The notes beneath the pieces are model-generated. The model was not told where the DNA came from, ran no database searches, and worked only from the letters and a program-made list of their open reading frames with translations. A stretch of 64,000 bases of DNA from NCBI GenBank assembly GCA_032622095.1, contig CP136064.1, forward strand, positions 147,438,864 through 147,502,863, in the 5' to 3' direction. This stretch comes from Siphonodentalium dalli. Taxonomy: Eukaryota; Mollusca; Scaphopoda; Gadilida; Siphonodentaliidae. Below are positions 1 to 12,645 of this stretch, in pieces (the first letter of the stretch is position 1; each line of letters opens with the position of its first letter). The position numbers and the translations under genes are program-made.

Positions 1-645
1 CTAGAAACGTTTAGTCTCCGCGATAAAATGCTGGACTATTTTGAACAATTTCACATTTTGTTTGTTATGAGCATTCGGGAGGCCAGCAAGTAGATTGTTC
101 ATGTGCGTTAATTTAATTCCTTCTATGTGTAGCATATGAAACATCTCAGTTCGTTCTGACTGGTAGTGGGGACACATAAAGAAGTAGTGATAGGCATCTT
201 CACACTGGTTGCCGCACGTACAACGTGGGCTTCCTGAAATATAATTCTGAAATTTGTCAGACTGAAGATCACTACAATAGTTTCTTAGTCTGGCGTGCAA
301 TACATTATATTTCCTACGACCTGTATAGAAATATATTGGAGGTCTAGCGGTGGGATCAATTATTCTAAGATAATCTTTAAAATCGAAAATCGTCGGAGCT
401 TCTGTTATTGCGGAAGGCATGTCGTTCCACGCTTTTATTGTTGAGGGAAAAAATGACTTTTTGTAGTGCTCGGTATTGCTGAAGTATGTGTAAAAAAATT
501 CGGGGTTTCTGAATTCATACTCGGATATATCGGCTATCCTGGGTGGTATTATTTTAGTGAGGTCAGTAGGGGCCCTCTGATTTACAATGTTATACATAGT
601 TTGTAATTTATGAATTCGGATTATTGAACAATAAGGATTTCCCCG
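1..645 (-). mobile_element. LINE ORF2 C-terminal fragment (clade 1)
   Basis: The minus strand has an open frame of 198 residues from 597 to a stop at position 1. The frame stays open upstream to about 645, and residues there (IRIHKLQTMYNIVNQ) also read like the RT C-terminal extension. Seen: the 'SFFPSTIKAWNDMP' block, the 'LHARLRNYCSDL' block and a CxCG-x-ED-x-H-x-C zinc-knuckle-like pattern (RCTCGNQCEDAYHYFFMC). These are usual at the C-terminus of LINE ORF2 proteins. No RT catalytic core is present, so it is a 5'-truncated, non-autonomous copy. The ending TKRF matches the fragment at 37065-37720, so both belong to one clade. Confidence 0.85.
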
Positions 646-800
646 TAGCCGATGTGGTTAATAATACTATAATATATATAAGTATCGAGAATCTGTGCAT
701 GCTCGCTCACAGAAGCAAGCATATTTAAAGCAACGAACACTTATACTGAGGCCATGCCTCCATAAATCTGATATATATACGCCAGTACCATGCAGTACTC
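641..800 (+). repeat. SINE-like dispersed repeat, copy 1
   Basis: It starts with GTAGCCGATGTGGTTAATA, which resembles a tRNA-type A box, followed by a block containing GCTCGCTCACAGAAGCAAGC and CATAAATCTGATATAT. The same order of motifs recurs at 1045-1290. No good B box survives here. Call based on the paired copies. Confidence 0.45.
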
Positions 801-1044
801 GTGTGGTCACATATACCATTTTGGAGAAAGTGCATTGCATGTGCTGTTCCAATATAATGGTATATAGATCCGCGCAGTCTGAGTAAACTCATACCTAAAT
901 AGTCATTACAACATTGAATATTTCAAATATAGAGTCGACGTTCACCCAGACTGAGATCCGCGTTGTGTCATTATTCAAACCCATGTTCAGACTGATATAC
1001 TGACGGTTCCAAATCTCGGTAAAAGTGCTACATCTTTAAGGATG

Positions 1045-1290
1045 TCCCCGAATATATAGCCGATGTGCTTATATGTCGTGTATAATACCATGCATCGCAG
1101 TCTGGGCAAGACGAGGTTTGTGCGGGTTCCAACCCCGACATGGAAGAAAATCGGGACCGATTCTGATCGATACATGCATGGTAATTTCGATAAGAAATGA
1201 GAATTTGTTCACGCTCACTGAAGCAAGCACATTTGAATCAATGAACACTCATTATACTGAGTCCGCGTGCTTACATAAATCTGCTATATC
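1045..1290 (+). repeat. SINE-like dispersed repeat, copy 2
   Basis: Diverged second copy of the 641-800 unit. It has TAGCCGATGTGCTTAT (A-box-like, about 1060) and GGGTTCCAACCCC (B-box-like, about 1124), then the shared block with CTCACTGAAGCAAGCAC and CATAAATCTGCTATAT. The A-to-B distance of about 65 bp is longer than in a standard tRNA, so a functional tRNA gene is not proposed. Confidence 0.45.
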
Positions 1291-1343
1291 ATTATAACTT
1301 GTGTGTGTATTTATCCGAAGCACTGGGCCAGTGCATCGTACAA

Positions 1344-1348
<5 letters not shown>

Positions 1349-1407
<59 letters not shown>
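1349..1407. repeat. (TA)n microsatellite
   Basis: About 59 bp of uninterrupted alternating TA. Confidence 0.97.
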
Positions 1408-1410
<3 letters not shown>

Positions 1411-4400
1411 ATTTTTCTTATAAAATGTCAGAGTATTTTACCATATAAACTGTCAAAATTCCCCTTCTCAGCAGCCTTCTATTGGAAACTTCTCATATGA
1501 TTACTGGTATCTCGAAATTGCATCGCTAGTTATAACAAATGATCAGTGTCGTTCCGGAAATGCACCACATATGGAGATAGCACGACAAACGTATTATCTG
1601 CTATATCTGATTAATATGGAAATGTTCGACTATCCTAATTGTCAGCGTATATTTATATCTACGCAATTTATATATATAGCTATCAATGTTCATGCTAATG
1701 TAACCTTCGCCGCATATTGGAAGATGACAATCATCTAATCTAATATTAAATGTTATGATTAGCATATAGACTGCACGGCTGCGTTTATTGCAAATTGTCA
1801 AGTCATAAAATCCATCCCCACAAAAGTTCGTTTATGACGCTAATAAGTGGGTCACCTTTATCATTTGGCAATAAAGCGTTTGCAGTCTGTCCTCGCGTTG
1901 CCTTTTAATAGGTAACTTAGATATTTTGACCCCAACGAGGAATCTCATTTCATTAGGGCCTTTATACCTCTAGTGGCAATAAAAATGGAGTTACAGTTAA
2001 AATTACGACCGCCAGGCATTTGTACCACACACATATATAATAGTGGGTTTCCGAAGGTTAATTTTGAAGCGATATAAAATATTCAATATTACTTTGTTCT
2101 GAAGTATTGTATAATAATGTGTACTTGGGCATTTTCTGCATTACTATACCTGTAATTCAAAGTAAGCCATACATTACTTCACACACAAATATAATTTAGT
2201 TATGTTACATGGCATTTCGCGTATTTCTATCTATTGCCCGTCTACCAAATTATGTACACATAATTTTAGGTTCAAATGAGCCATTTCCTCTCAATCACAG
2301 CAATGTCTCGCTTTTCGTGTTGCACGTTACGGGGATCATTGATTGGTGAATAGACCAAATAGTTATATCTGGATTATATATTCATTGGCAAGACTCATTC
2401 ATGGAAATGGCGAAAATGATTATACCTCAAAAAGAAAATCCTAGATTTGCGTTCAGCATGTACTTGCATTAAAGAGTGTCACTTAGTGTCTTTCGTTTTT
2501 TCTTACACATAAGTTATAAAGACGTTTGTCTCACTTCTTTGCCGAAAGTTGAAAAAGGATTAAAACAGTTGAATAAAGCTTTTCACAATAGGACAACCTG
2601 AAAACCTCAGAAATGGAATATACCACCACTTTGGTTTCATTTTGGTGATCGCCGCTATTGCTTTTTCTGACTAAATATTGAATGCGGTGTAGGCTCTATG
2701 CTATATATATTATATATATCTTATGATACAGTCACGTTTATTCCAAGTCATTAGAAAAAAACTTATGACCGAAGAAGCTATTGTAATGTGTCTATAATTT
2801 AACTTCCAAAATAGTTAGTTTAGAGATTTCAATACGGACATTACTATGCTAACAATTACTCGATAGTTGGCGGCTGGTATTCGGCTCGCTTTTTTAACGT
2901 GCTGTCACTCCACGTGTGAATGGGCGGAATTCAATTAAGAGTAGAATCGGTAAGTTATGCTAACACGCGGCTTGGTGGTGTCTAAGTAGGAGGTGCTAAA
3001 TGTCATTAGGAATAATGATTGCTTCGTCGCGTCAATCGCGAAGAAACCGCGCTGGTGTCACTTGACGATGAAGCGAGCAAGTGGGCGGGATACGTCTCCA
3101 ATAGCAACACGGTTTTCATCTTCTGCTCATCCATTGGTCCACCGTTCTGGACAACGATGTCACTCATCTTGTCGGAGCATTATCGAAAGGATTGAAAGTA
3201 ATTGAGAAAGCGTTTGATATCCCTGATTTGATTGTTTGTGGACTGCATTCATAGCGGCATCTGTGGTAATTTAAACAATTGATCACTGGGTCTACATAAA
3301 TACACTACCACCTCCCACTTGTTGTGTTGGGAGCAGATGTAATACAGCGTGTGGCTTAGAGAACTGTTCACACTCTTATAGCTAGTCATTAGTTCATGGT
3401 AATTGTGAAGTAAAAGGCAAACACCTTCGCCTGGAAGGCAACCTGGACTAAGATAGTATGACAGGTGTTGGAAATCACCTTATCATTTTCTATTGAAAAA
3501 AGATATCTGTTTTGTAATCACATCGTTACGAAGGACTGATGTAACGCCACAAAGGACAATTTAAAAATTCTGACAGGAAATTTGAATAATATTTTAAATC
3601 GGAGATAGGGTGTTTCATCGAACTCAATCATTGACAGACCTGAGGACTGCTGTCATTCCTTATTTCGTTTGTGTTCACAACGGATTGCTATTTGCAGGTA
3701 ACTCTACATTTTTATGAATTAAGTTATATCTTATTCATATATATTTTATGCGCAAAACTGCTCGTTTTAGTGAGTTTGTTAATTTATTATCTGTTGTCAT
3801 ATAGCCATTTCAGCTAATAATTGTTTGCAAACATTGAACACCAATCAATAAAGCAAGCGTCATAATTAGCAATAAGTTTCTAAAATCTGCGTTTATTTTT
3901 ATCAATTCCATTCAGTTTATTCTGATCGTTAATATTTGACATTGCAGATGTATGTATAACAATACAATATATTTCATTACAAGTATACATGTATATATTA
4001 TACATATAGGAATGGATGGACATTAATTCGCTAGTTGCACTGTTTCAGTTCGACAGACTGTGTGGTAATAAGTCTCGGGGGGGGGGGGGGCTAAATGTTT
4101 CAAAGACCTTCTTAATAAATAGTGACAATTTTTTTTAATATAGCGGTTAGTTGGTCTGGTAGTAGTAGGGATTCAGATATTTTATTCTAAATTCGTTAAG
4201 TTCCATACATTTCAGTCCAATGTGGAATTTATCGCCGATTTCAAAACTTCAGAGAGTGCAGATTCGGTCGGAATAATCCGTATTTGTCCTAGCACCGTGG
4301 TTGTGGTTTCTTGTGCGGAAAGCCATAATAAACTGCTCTGTTGTCATCTAGGGATAGGTAACTCTCTCTTTCAAAGTTTGGCTTGATTTCGATATTGTTG

Positions 4401-4700
4401 ACCACCATTCATATACATGTATGTATGTGTCACGTAGTTTACCTGTGATTGTGCGATTGAGGCTTGTCAGATTTCTTACCCTGTTGGTTGGTTCATACAC
4501 TACTCATACCTAGACAGTCAAGGGTGTCACGAATACCATTAATCAGTGAATTATTAAAAACAGTATCACAATTTAAACAATACATCACACAATACAATAT
4601 AACAAGCAATATATTGGTTGGCATACAAACAGATAAGCGTAGCCCAATACGAGAGGAAACGGGTTTTTATATTTACCGTTGTGGGACACATTTCTAATTC
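1408..4700. other. AT-rich stretch with no recognisable gene
   Basis: Only short open frames without domain resemblance or good splice context. It includes a 13-bp poly-G run near 4078 and ACATGTAT words near 3985 and 4417. It may be 5' flank or intron of the MECOM-like gene, but nothing shows this. Confidence 0.5.
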
Positions 4701-4769
4701 ACCATAAACGAAAGCATTCGGTGTGGACTTTCCTTTCTATATTACTACGATATAACTTGATTGTAAACT

Positions 4770-4815
4770 GTATTTTGTAAACCATACTCTCCTAGCTGGA
4801 GGAAATAAAGATATT
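4770..4815 (+). repeat. LINE 3'-tail-like motif with stem-loop
   Basis: CTCTCCTAGCTGGAGGAAAT, followed by AAAGATA, can fold as CTCC/GGAG. The same tail occurs at 59390-59417 with one change. Short conserved 3' hairpins followed by an A/T-rich tail are common at LINE 3' ends. The coding part is missing at both places. Confidence 0.5.
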
Positions 4816-4819
4816 AATA

Positions 4820-7029
4820 TAAACAAAATCATTCGGTGTCGACTTTTTTCAGATTAACGTCGAATTCCAACAACCATAATTCAATTTTGTTCAAAGCATT
4901 TTAGGTTTTCAAAGCCCCCACACCTCTGCCCCATATGTCATAATTGGTATAAACGTTGTTTCCTATATCTCCAAGATGCTTCGTAGAGTGAGGTTATGAT
5001 AATACGATCCCCTTATCTCACTGACAATACACGGTGACAATTGTAGAATATATTTGATAATAAAATAGCTGAAATCCACTTGCAGCCACATTATAATATG
5101 TGCATATATCTCAAGATGACACCTCCTCCCAGAACAGTCAAATTCTTGAATTTAGTCTGAACAAATTTATACATACATGTATATATCAAAGAGTCGGACG
5201 CATGTTTCCACAATTACAATAAAAACTATATTTACGAGAATAAGTCAGAAATTAATTCATAAAATGACTTGTATCTATTATTAGTTAGTATATTTAAATT
5301 AATTCAGATGTAATATATAGATATATATATATAACAGTGAATGGAAACAACAAGTTATTCAATTATATTGTTGAGAGAAATTGTGTTGCATGCATCGTAA
5401 CGGTCAGAGTTCTCTCATATTGTCCAATCTGTTATACTTCACTAAATATAACGTAACATGCTTGTTTCATTTTATATATATACAAATTGGAAAGAATTAT
5501 TCTCATGTGTTTGTTAAAAAGTTCAGTTTCCTTTATTCGAATATTGATCCACTTTACAAATTAAGCTTGCCTTCCAAGAAAGCTATTAATTCCTTTCTTT
5601 TTTTGTTTTCTATTTTTGGTTATGCTAATCATTCGTACCCTTTATTTCGTAAATCATTGAACAAGTGCATAAATCGTTTAGCCCAGCAGGTAACAATCGC
5701 GTTGGGAATATAATAACCATATATATAATGTATCATATATATGCTAGATATGTTATTGATGTTAGAATCTGTTTGTGTGAACATTATAATGTGTTTAATT
5801 AATACCATACATGTGGGGGGAACAACTTTGTATCTGTTTAGCTGCAATAGTATTGAGTGACTTTACTGCTTCGAATGTGAAGGTAACAACAAGAAGCCAT
5901 AGATCCCAGAAGTCTCCAACTGGAATTTAACCAGTTTGCCTATGGTTGGTCTACGTTCAATTACTGATAAATTAGTCTATAGGCTTGTCACACAATTCGT
6001 AGCAGTGTGTCAGATGGATATTTTGCTTATAATTGCATGTGCACATAACCATATAGGCCATGTTCACGCACTGCAACTCTGTCTGGCATATTTTGCAGGC
6101 ATTTCGATAGAGATATAGAGGGCTATAATATGCCAGAAAAGGAATCCAACACTGCATATAAAATGCATCTGTACCATAGCTATATAACTATACATGAAAA
6201 GTTAATAATCTGTACTTCCACATATAGCGATGCTACAGAAAATAGCCTGCAAATCACATGTAATTATCTCCCAAGAATATCACAGATATTTGAAGGCAAA
6301 TTTTAGTAGCGTCGTTACAATGTGGAACTGCAAAAATTTTACTTCTCGTGTCGCTAACTTTGATGGGGGTACATTTTATACACATGTATCTATTAATATT
6401 CTGGAACCATATGCTTTTCTATGACGAAATGCCTTGAAACTTTGCATATATATATGTGAACGTACCCTGATTGCTTGTGAAATAAGATTTCATTAATGCT
6501 ATATATACATGTGGCACCACCTCTGCATTCGCTGTTAGTTTGTTTCAGTGGTTTGGCGGTGCTCAGGCTATGTCCACACACTGACAATTTATCGGACAAT
6601 ATTTCAAGCAATTCGTTTCTATATCTTTCTAGCTATATCATTCTAGAATATGAACGATAAATTGGTTCTAGGTCGCACGCAGATGCATCACCGAGTGTAT
6701 ACGTCGGAAATAATATCTCTGTCGCAAATAATTCTGTAATTGGCACTTACCTGAAAATAACCTAAAAAATAAATCAGTGTACCAGACAAAACAGTATTTA
6801 GTAACTCTAATCGCAAATTCAACACTCGAAGTTACAAACTTCGTAATTCCGAAGCTCTTCGTTCAAAAATAATCCATATGAAAATATTGGTTTACTGATA
6901 CAAAAATATGTATAAAACAAATACATACCACAAAAGGCTTGCATTGCGACAATTTTGACCTTATGCGCCCTTAATTCTTGAATGTTGACATTCCACAATG
7001 ATAGACCCTCGACACACGGCGTGACTGTA
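4820..7029. other. AT-rich stretch with no recognisable gene
   Basis: The longest open frame (5381-5713, 110 codons, plus) is AT-driven and hydrophobic with no recognised motif. No other structure was supported. Confidence 0.5.
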
Positions 7030-7031
7030 TA

Positions 7032-7122
7032 TGTCAATGTGGCTTAGTGGTTTAAACGCACCACATTGATTATATTACATGATTAGCTATGACATTGAGA
7101 CATACTCGTTCAAACATATTAT
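7032..7122 (+). repeat. tRNA-derived SINE-like element
   Basis: TGGCTTAGTGGTTTAAACGC (about 7041) fits the Pol III A box. CGTTCAAACAT (about 7108) is a weakened B box about 67 bp downstream. The spacing matches the 1045-1290 copy. It does not fold as an intact tRNA by eye, so it is called SINE-like. Confidence 0.4.
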
Positions 7123-7308
7123 TTGATTTATAAATGCTTCATAATGTCTTCAACAACACTGCATGGACTGTTGGCAGATCGGTTGGGAGGAAAACGTAAG
7201 ATACAGTATATATAGCCTACTGACGTGGCTCATTCCAACTTCCTATATATATATATACATTGTAATTATGTCTTAGCAATTTGGAAGGAGTGATACGATA
7301 AATACTCG

Positions 7309-7310
<2 letters not shown>

Positions 7311-7356
<46 letters not shown>
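7311..7356. repeat. (TA)n microsatellite
   Basis: About 46 bp of alternating AT. Confidence 0.95.
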
Positions 7357-7358
<2 letters not shown>

Positions 7359-7763
7359 CCTTTATGAATATACTCTGAAGAAAATACTTACAACATTCTT
7401 AAAGAATTTCCAGATGTTTAATATTTTTCACAAAGAATGGATTATGGAGATAAACGCTCTTTATCTTTCCACATCATACACAACATAGACTATAACCAGG
7501 AACGTTCTTCGTTAATTGCTCCATGCTTAAACTTGATTATTATAATTCTATTATTTGAATAAGTCTTACTGTGGCATATAAAGTCTGTATAGAAGTATGC
7601 AACATATTTATCTAAGAATATTGATCATCGGAACCGAAACTGAATGTAACAAAAGCCATTATAATTTTAGATTTCAAACCGCCATGGGGCAACTGAAAGC
7701 CTTTATTGGGCGGGGCCCTATAACTGGCTTCTTTGACTCAGCCCGACTGTACTTTGTTTTCAG

Positions 7764-7871
7764 GTTAAACACCGACACACAGTCCGATGACCAAACACGA
7801 CCTTCACAGATCAAACACAACGACGTCAGAAAACTGGAAATACGGTGTCGGTTTTTAATGTTGAGAAACAG
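7764..7871 (+). other. Candidate exon (possibly 5' part of the MECOM-like gene)
   Basis: A 108-nt segment lies between a good acceptor (pyrimidine-rich, TTTTCAG at 7757-7763) and a good donor (CAG|GTAAGA at 7872). One frame is open (reads LNTDTQSDDQTRPSQ and on). The residues do not resemble a PR domain, and the phase does not join directly to the exon at 11517, so at least one more exon would be needed between. It may be an untranslated or N-terminal exon, or chance. Confidence 0.3.
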
Positions 7872-8884
7872 GTAAGATATTTCAAATTGCCTGGTGTAGG
7901 CTCAATCGTGGAATCATTGGGATATATATATCTCTTGGGCTTGTACGTGTAGGTTATCGCGACATAAGCAGGGCTCGATTTGGGTCACACCGTGTTCGTT
8001 TTATGTCACACGCTTTGAGTAGGCGTTTCCAAACATACAATTGAAACTGATTCCCCTATTGTGTCAAGAGAAACAGGCAGCCACTCATCGCAAATCACCA
8101 ACAATCATGTCGGCCGCAAAAGTACCCATTCAAGAGCGTTTGGTTATTATGACGTTTGCGACCACAAGCCGTGCCGTCATCACGATACCCGGCAATTAGT
8201 GGTTTCATTTCACTTGCATTGTGTGGTCTAAAACTCGAATGATAAGCGGGGCAGCTAAATGATAATAATGCTTTACAAAAGAGCGACAGAATCCGTTAGC
8301 TTTACAAAATAACCATCTATCACATTTACAAAGCCTGGCCCATACAGATGTATTTTATACGCCTTTTATGAAAAAATGAGAAGTGTTCATGCACTCTCCG
8401 AATACAATGGATATTATCATTTTCTTACGAAGTATGACGAGAACAAATTGCGCGTTATCATACAATTTAGGATGACACAATATATTATCCTATAGACATG
8501 TTAATTCCACTTCTCCCGCCAATTTTCAATGTGCAAATAATAATCATATAACGGGGCATTTCATGGCATTCGGTATGACTTTAGTATTGTTCTATATCTG
8601 CCGCCCGAGGAAGGTGCAAACCGAAAGCTTTCGGTATTAAATATACTCATATAGGTCTATATATGGTGTTACAGTTCCATTCATTATTTTAGTTCGTGTT
8701 TGGTGGGTTGCTCTGAGCCCCTGGGGCTATATCGCATATTTCCCTCTGTTTTACTAATCCATGTTTATAGATCAATGATGACTAAACTAAAATGAACAAA
8801 ATGTGCAGGCTTATATAAACTGGACCAAAATAGACCATTGTATAGTCAAAATTAGAAGGGGGCTTCCAGTTTCAATATTTACCG
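7872..8884. other. Non-coding; possible retroelement tail near 8590-8640
   Basis: No coding sequence recognised. At about 8600-8635 a phrase GAGGAAGGTGCAAACCGAAA followed by the palindrome CCGAAAGCTTTCGG resembles the 'GAAGAAG...CGAAAGC' ends seen in Penelope-like and related elements. This is weak evidence. Confidence 0.3.
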
Positions 8885-9007
8885 CACAGGGGTTAAACGA
8901 GTAAACTATAAATAAAAATGTATATCAGTTATCAGCGCGCGCTCGTTTTATACACTGATATATTTTTTTTATTTATAGTTTACTCCTTTTAACGACACGT
9001 CCCTGTG
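8885..9007. mobile_element. Foldback MITE with ~45-bp arms
   Basis: The left arm begins CACAGGGG and contains GTAAACTATAAATAAAAA and TATATCAGT; the right arm is its reverse complement with small indels. Flanks read ATTTACCG (left) and ATTTACCC (right), an 8-bp target duplication with one mismatch. An 8-bp duplication and CAGGG-type ends would fit the hAT superfamily. It has no coding capacity. Confidence 0.65.
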
Positions 9008-11516
9008 ATTTACCCAATAGTTGTTCTTCTACAACACGATATCACGGGGTGGCCCGCTTCTGACTAGGAAAAAGAAAAAAACCTACTTACAAAAACAGCG
9101 ATGATATAAGTTCTCGCAGGTTTTCATTGTTGTTTTTCACCTTCATTCTCCATGCGATGCTAATGTCAGCCAATTTACTTCTCCTATTACTTTAAATGAT
9201 ATGAATATTGGAAGATAAGCAGATCTCCTGTATTATGGTATGGTGTTCATTATGGTATGGTGTTCATCCTTGGGTAGATATATATGGCATTTTTGGGACG
9301 TACTCATATAATAAAAAGCTGAGCAATGGAATATAACTTACTCATTATTACAAAACAAGTACTCATCTTTGCGCATGAGAACAACAAATTTAGATTTAGT
9401 GATACCCGTTTCTGCCATTGTATGGAATACACATATTTTGTGATATGTTATTGGTTATTTGAAGATAGAGCAAATTATATGATAAGAGCAGGCTGCATTT
9501 GGTCATTATATATGGTTGGGGCTAGTCACCACGTTATATTGTATATACGTTCATCACACACTGGCAAGTTTGCCTGATATTTGTTTGCAGTCATTTGATC
9601 ATAGAAAACCATATGATGCCAGAATAATAACAGTAATTAACATTCTTATAAAATGCACATTTATCATAACGGCATCAGAAGTAAAATTGCTGTTTAGTTC
9701 CATATGTAATTGTGTTTCTATAACATTTGCATTCAAATAAATTTATGATTGGTACACTTGCGTGATAACTATATACGTGCTATTTTGTAAAAAAAAAAAT
9801 GGCGGTAGTATCGCTACAGGTAATACAGAGTTTTTAGTTCTCAGCTGTTAGCCAGAATGTGTGAACACAGCCTCAGATAATGCATTTTGTGCAGAAACAA
9901 AGTTGTCGCATCTATATACTGGTGATGTGGAATAATAAATGTGGCCAATGCTTGACTTGGGGTTTTTAGACATTCGATGTGGTTTTTTTTGCCTCATGCA
10001 GATTGTACTCGACTGTATATACACTTATATATAAAGAGCGATATTTCTATAAATAAGGGAATCGTGCACATGGCTGTGTCACTGCTCAATGGTAGAACTT
10101 CAACCACATCTGCTCGCTTTTTCTGTGGTATGTAACAATGCGAAAAGTAGTTGAGATGCATTGCATCCTCTCGCACCGGATCTGGTCATATAATATATTA
10201 TACACTTGACAAATATCATTCGAATGTTCGGATGTCAGCCCTCATTTTTGTCTCAATTAGCCTTAGTGGTCTTCATTATTTCGAGGAAGACAATTTCTAC
10301 AATCAGTTTTACCCTTCCGATTCGATTCCGGTGATATCTTAAATTCATTTTTGAGGAGCGAAATTGCGGAAAATAGTTGTTGGCCTCCGATTGCAATCGA
10401 CTGTATACACTTAGGCGCACAAAATAGACGCGTGTTTAGACAACAGAAATAAGAATTATAACAGATAAAAGAGGTATTCAAAATATATTAAATATTGGAA
10501 AGTGATATGACCCTTTATGTTATGATTTAACTTAAGGCTCCAATAAAAAACTACATATCCGATATTTCATATCGACAAGATGGTGGTCGAGTTTTGACAT
10601 ATGCTTCGCACATTTATAATCATATGGCGCCCGCAACCTACATTTTATCAGTAAGATACAAAACCCATTGTTCTTACGAAATGCCATGGTTGTCATTGTC
10701 TCAAACATGGACGCTTTTGGTCCAGTCCTGCTTATAATGCAACAGATTACAACTATATTACAGCACAACGTTCTATTCACAAGAAATGCTAATCAAAAAC
10801 AGATCCGTACATAGACAAAAATAACGACAAAAGAATCCGGAGTTCCGTTTTCTTATCCGTTCCCCGTTCTCAACAGTGCTTCCATACTTGTCACCTGACG
10901 TCAATTTTATCAAAAGCGTACTTGTCGATTTTCATACACAAAGTGTCTGGTTAGGTGGAACCGGTACAAGCAGGAATCCCGAACAATAGGGAGGCACAAG
11001 ACTGGGAATGTCGTCATGGTGACAATCGCCACCACGTGCTCGACCTTCTTCCCTAATCGTTTCATTCGCTCTGACGAGAACAAACAATAGTTAAAACATT
11101 CCTAGATATCAAAGAAACATCGCGTAGGCGTGGGTCGTTTAGGTAGCACGAATAATTTAACTTCGGTACCGGAACATATGGATGCAATACCATCATATTA
11201 CCTTGGGTCAATGATGAAAGGGTCCAGTGACGATGGGTGACCGCACTTTGTTTTGATATGGCTAATCTGCTGCCATTTTGTACTGTGCTCGACCACTTGA
11301 TGATCCTACATTCCAAACGCTCATCTGGTTGTCACCAGTACATGGTCCGAACACGTTCACAAAATCACGCCGCAAATGCTCGAAGTGGTCATTTGATATT
11401 TACGCAAACTTGTGACGCAGCTATTGCATTTTGGAACACTGAATAAAATAATCTTGTATGTGCGAACTCCAGAGTCAATGTTGTTTATATATTGAAAGTA
11501 ATTCTCCTCTATACAG
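9008..11516. other. Non-coding stretch upstream of the first recognised exon
   Basis: Searched by eye for PR-domain coding sequence expected upstream of the 11517 exon and none was found. It is probably intron, with short chance frames only. Confidence 0.45.
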
Positions 11517-11637
11517 GTGTTTGTCAATAGAGTGAGAAAGTTATTCGAAGAAATAGGAGGCATGTTGCTATACACTAAGGATGGTCTAACCCAGGACGCA
11601 GAGCTGGAAGATATGCAGACGGAACATTCAGATGAAG
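11517..11637 (+). CDS. MECOM: MECOM/PRDM16-like exon: end of PR domain and linker
   Basis: A 121-nt exon between an acceptor (CTCTATACAG) and donor (GAAG|GTGTGT). Read in phase 0 it gives 40 codons plus one base: VFVNRVRKLFEEIGGMLLYT, then an acidic linker ending EDMQTEHSDE. The segment aligns with the end of the PR domain of PRDM3/16, where a 'GEELLL' block precedes an acidic linker and the first zinc finger. The leftover base plus GT of the next exon makes a Gly codon, so the phase joins exactly. The PR domain is a SET-related fold; the family acts in the nucleus as DNA-binding regulators, and PRDM3/16 have been reported as H3K9 methyltransferases. The earlier PR-domain exons are not seen. 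The identity of the short PR segment is less certain than that of the fingers. Confidence 0.72.
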
Positions 11638-12645
11638 GTGTGTAATAAATACATGCAATTATTCCGTAAATCTCTGCATGCACTCCACACATTCTTACTG
11701 TTTTCTCATTTATTATTATAGTTTCAACTTTACATACTATATACATATATGCTACCTCTTCTTCTCGTATTCCATTAATGTGCATTATTTCCTCTAACAT
11801 CGCCCTTTTCTTATTTTTCCTCCCTTCTATTCTGTTTTTCTTTTTGTTACCTTTCTTTTTGTACTTTTCTTCCCATCTTCGTTTTCTTTTTTCGACTGCT
11901 TCCTCCTTGCTCGCATTCGTGTTCGCACAGACAAAAACGACAGCTTGTCCGAATAACACCGACCTTGTTCACAGCTATTTATATCGCACAGCTCCGTTTA
12001 CCAGTTCGTATATCACATATGCGATGTGGATGGGAATTTCACAGAAATTAATATGGTTCTCATCCGATGGGTAACTAGAAGCACGAAATATAATTTGATT
12101 TATTGTCATCTCCAAGCCGAAACGTGCTTAAGTGGAGAAACACCCAGAGCGGCCGTTGTGAAATTACTTAATACATAAATATGTCAATGTTTCAAACAGG
12201 CTGAGAAAATTAGGTTTAGGAGAATGACATGTTTGTTTTGATAAAATGTGGGGCACACCCTTTATGCAGGAAAGATGAGTAACCATCTCGATAATAGTCT
12301 GCACCGATTGCTATCATATCGAGTACTTGTGATACACAACATCAGAACAGGGCGAGTATATATCTCCGCCACTTGTGAAAGTGGATCTAAACAGGGCGAT
12401 ATCGCAAAATTATCTCTAGTCAAGTTCCATTATCATTACACTCAATACATCGGATGTGTAATAACCCATGCATCCCTAAAATTCACTGAGTAATTTTCTT
12501 GACGTAAACAGACTCGTGTTGGACAGTTGACACAAATATATCAATCGTAGTGAAAATTATGACGATATAAAATTGAAGAATTTGCGATATTTTCAGATTT
12601 ACTTGTTCTCATCATAACCGCACATGCACATAAGAAATAAGCTAA
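11638..12645 (+). other. Intron sequence (MECOM-like gene), before Helitron-like elements
   Basis: Lies between the coding exons at 11517 and 17203. It has a pyrimidine-rich tract at 11790-11910, which produces an antisense Lys/Arg-rich open frame judged spurious. No other feature seen. Confidence 0.6.

Noticed and set aside
1045-1140. A tRNA gene at about 1057-1140
   Set aside because: A- and B-box-like words are present but the cloverleaf cannot be drawn: the spacing is too long and the acceptor arm does not pair.
5381-5713. A 110-codon plus-strand frame
   Set aside because: AT-rich, Phe/Leu/Ile/Ser-dominated, no motif and no splice or promoter context; expected by chance.
11357-11959. 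A 200-codon minus-strand frame rich in Lys/Arg/Glu
   Set aside because: It is antisense to the PRDM3/16-like exon at 11517-11637 and to a pyrimidine tract in the intron; low complexity with no domain.
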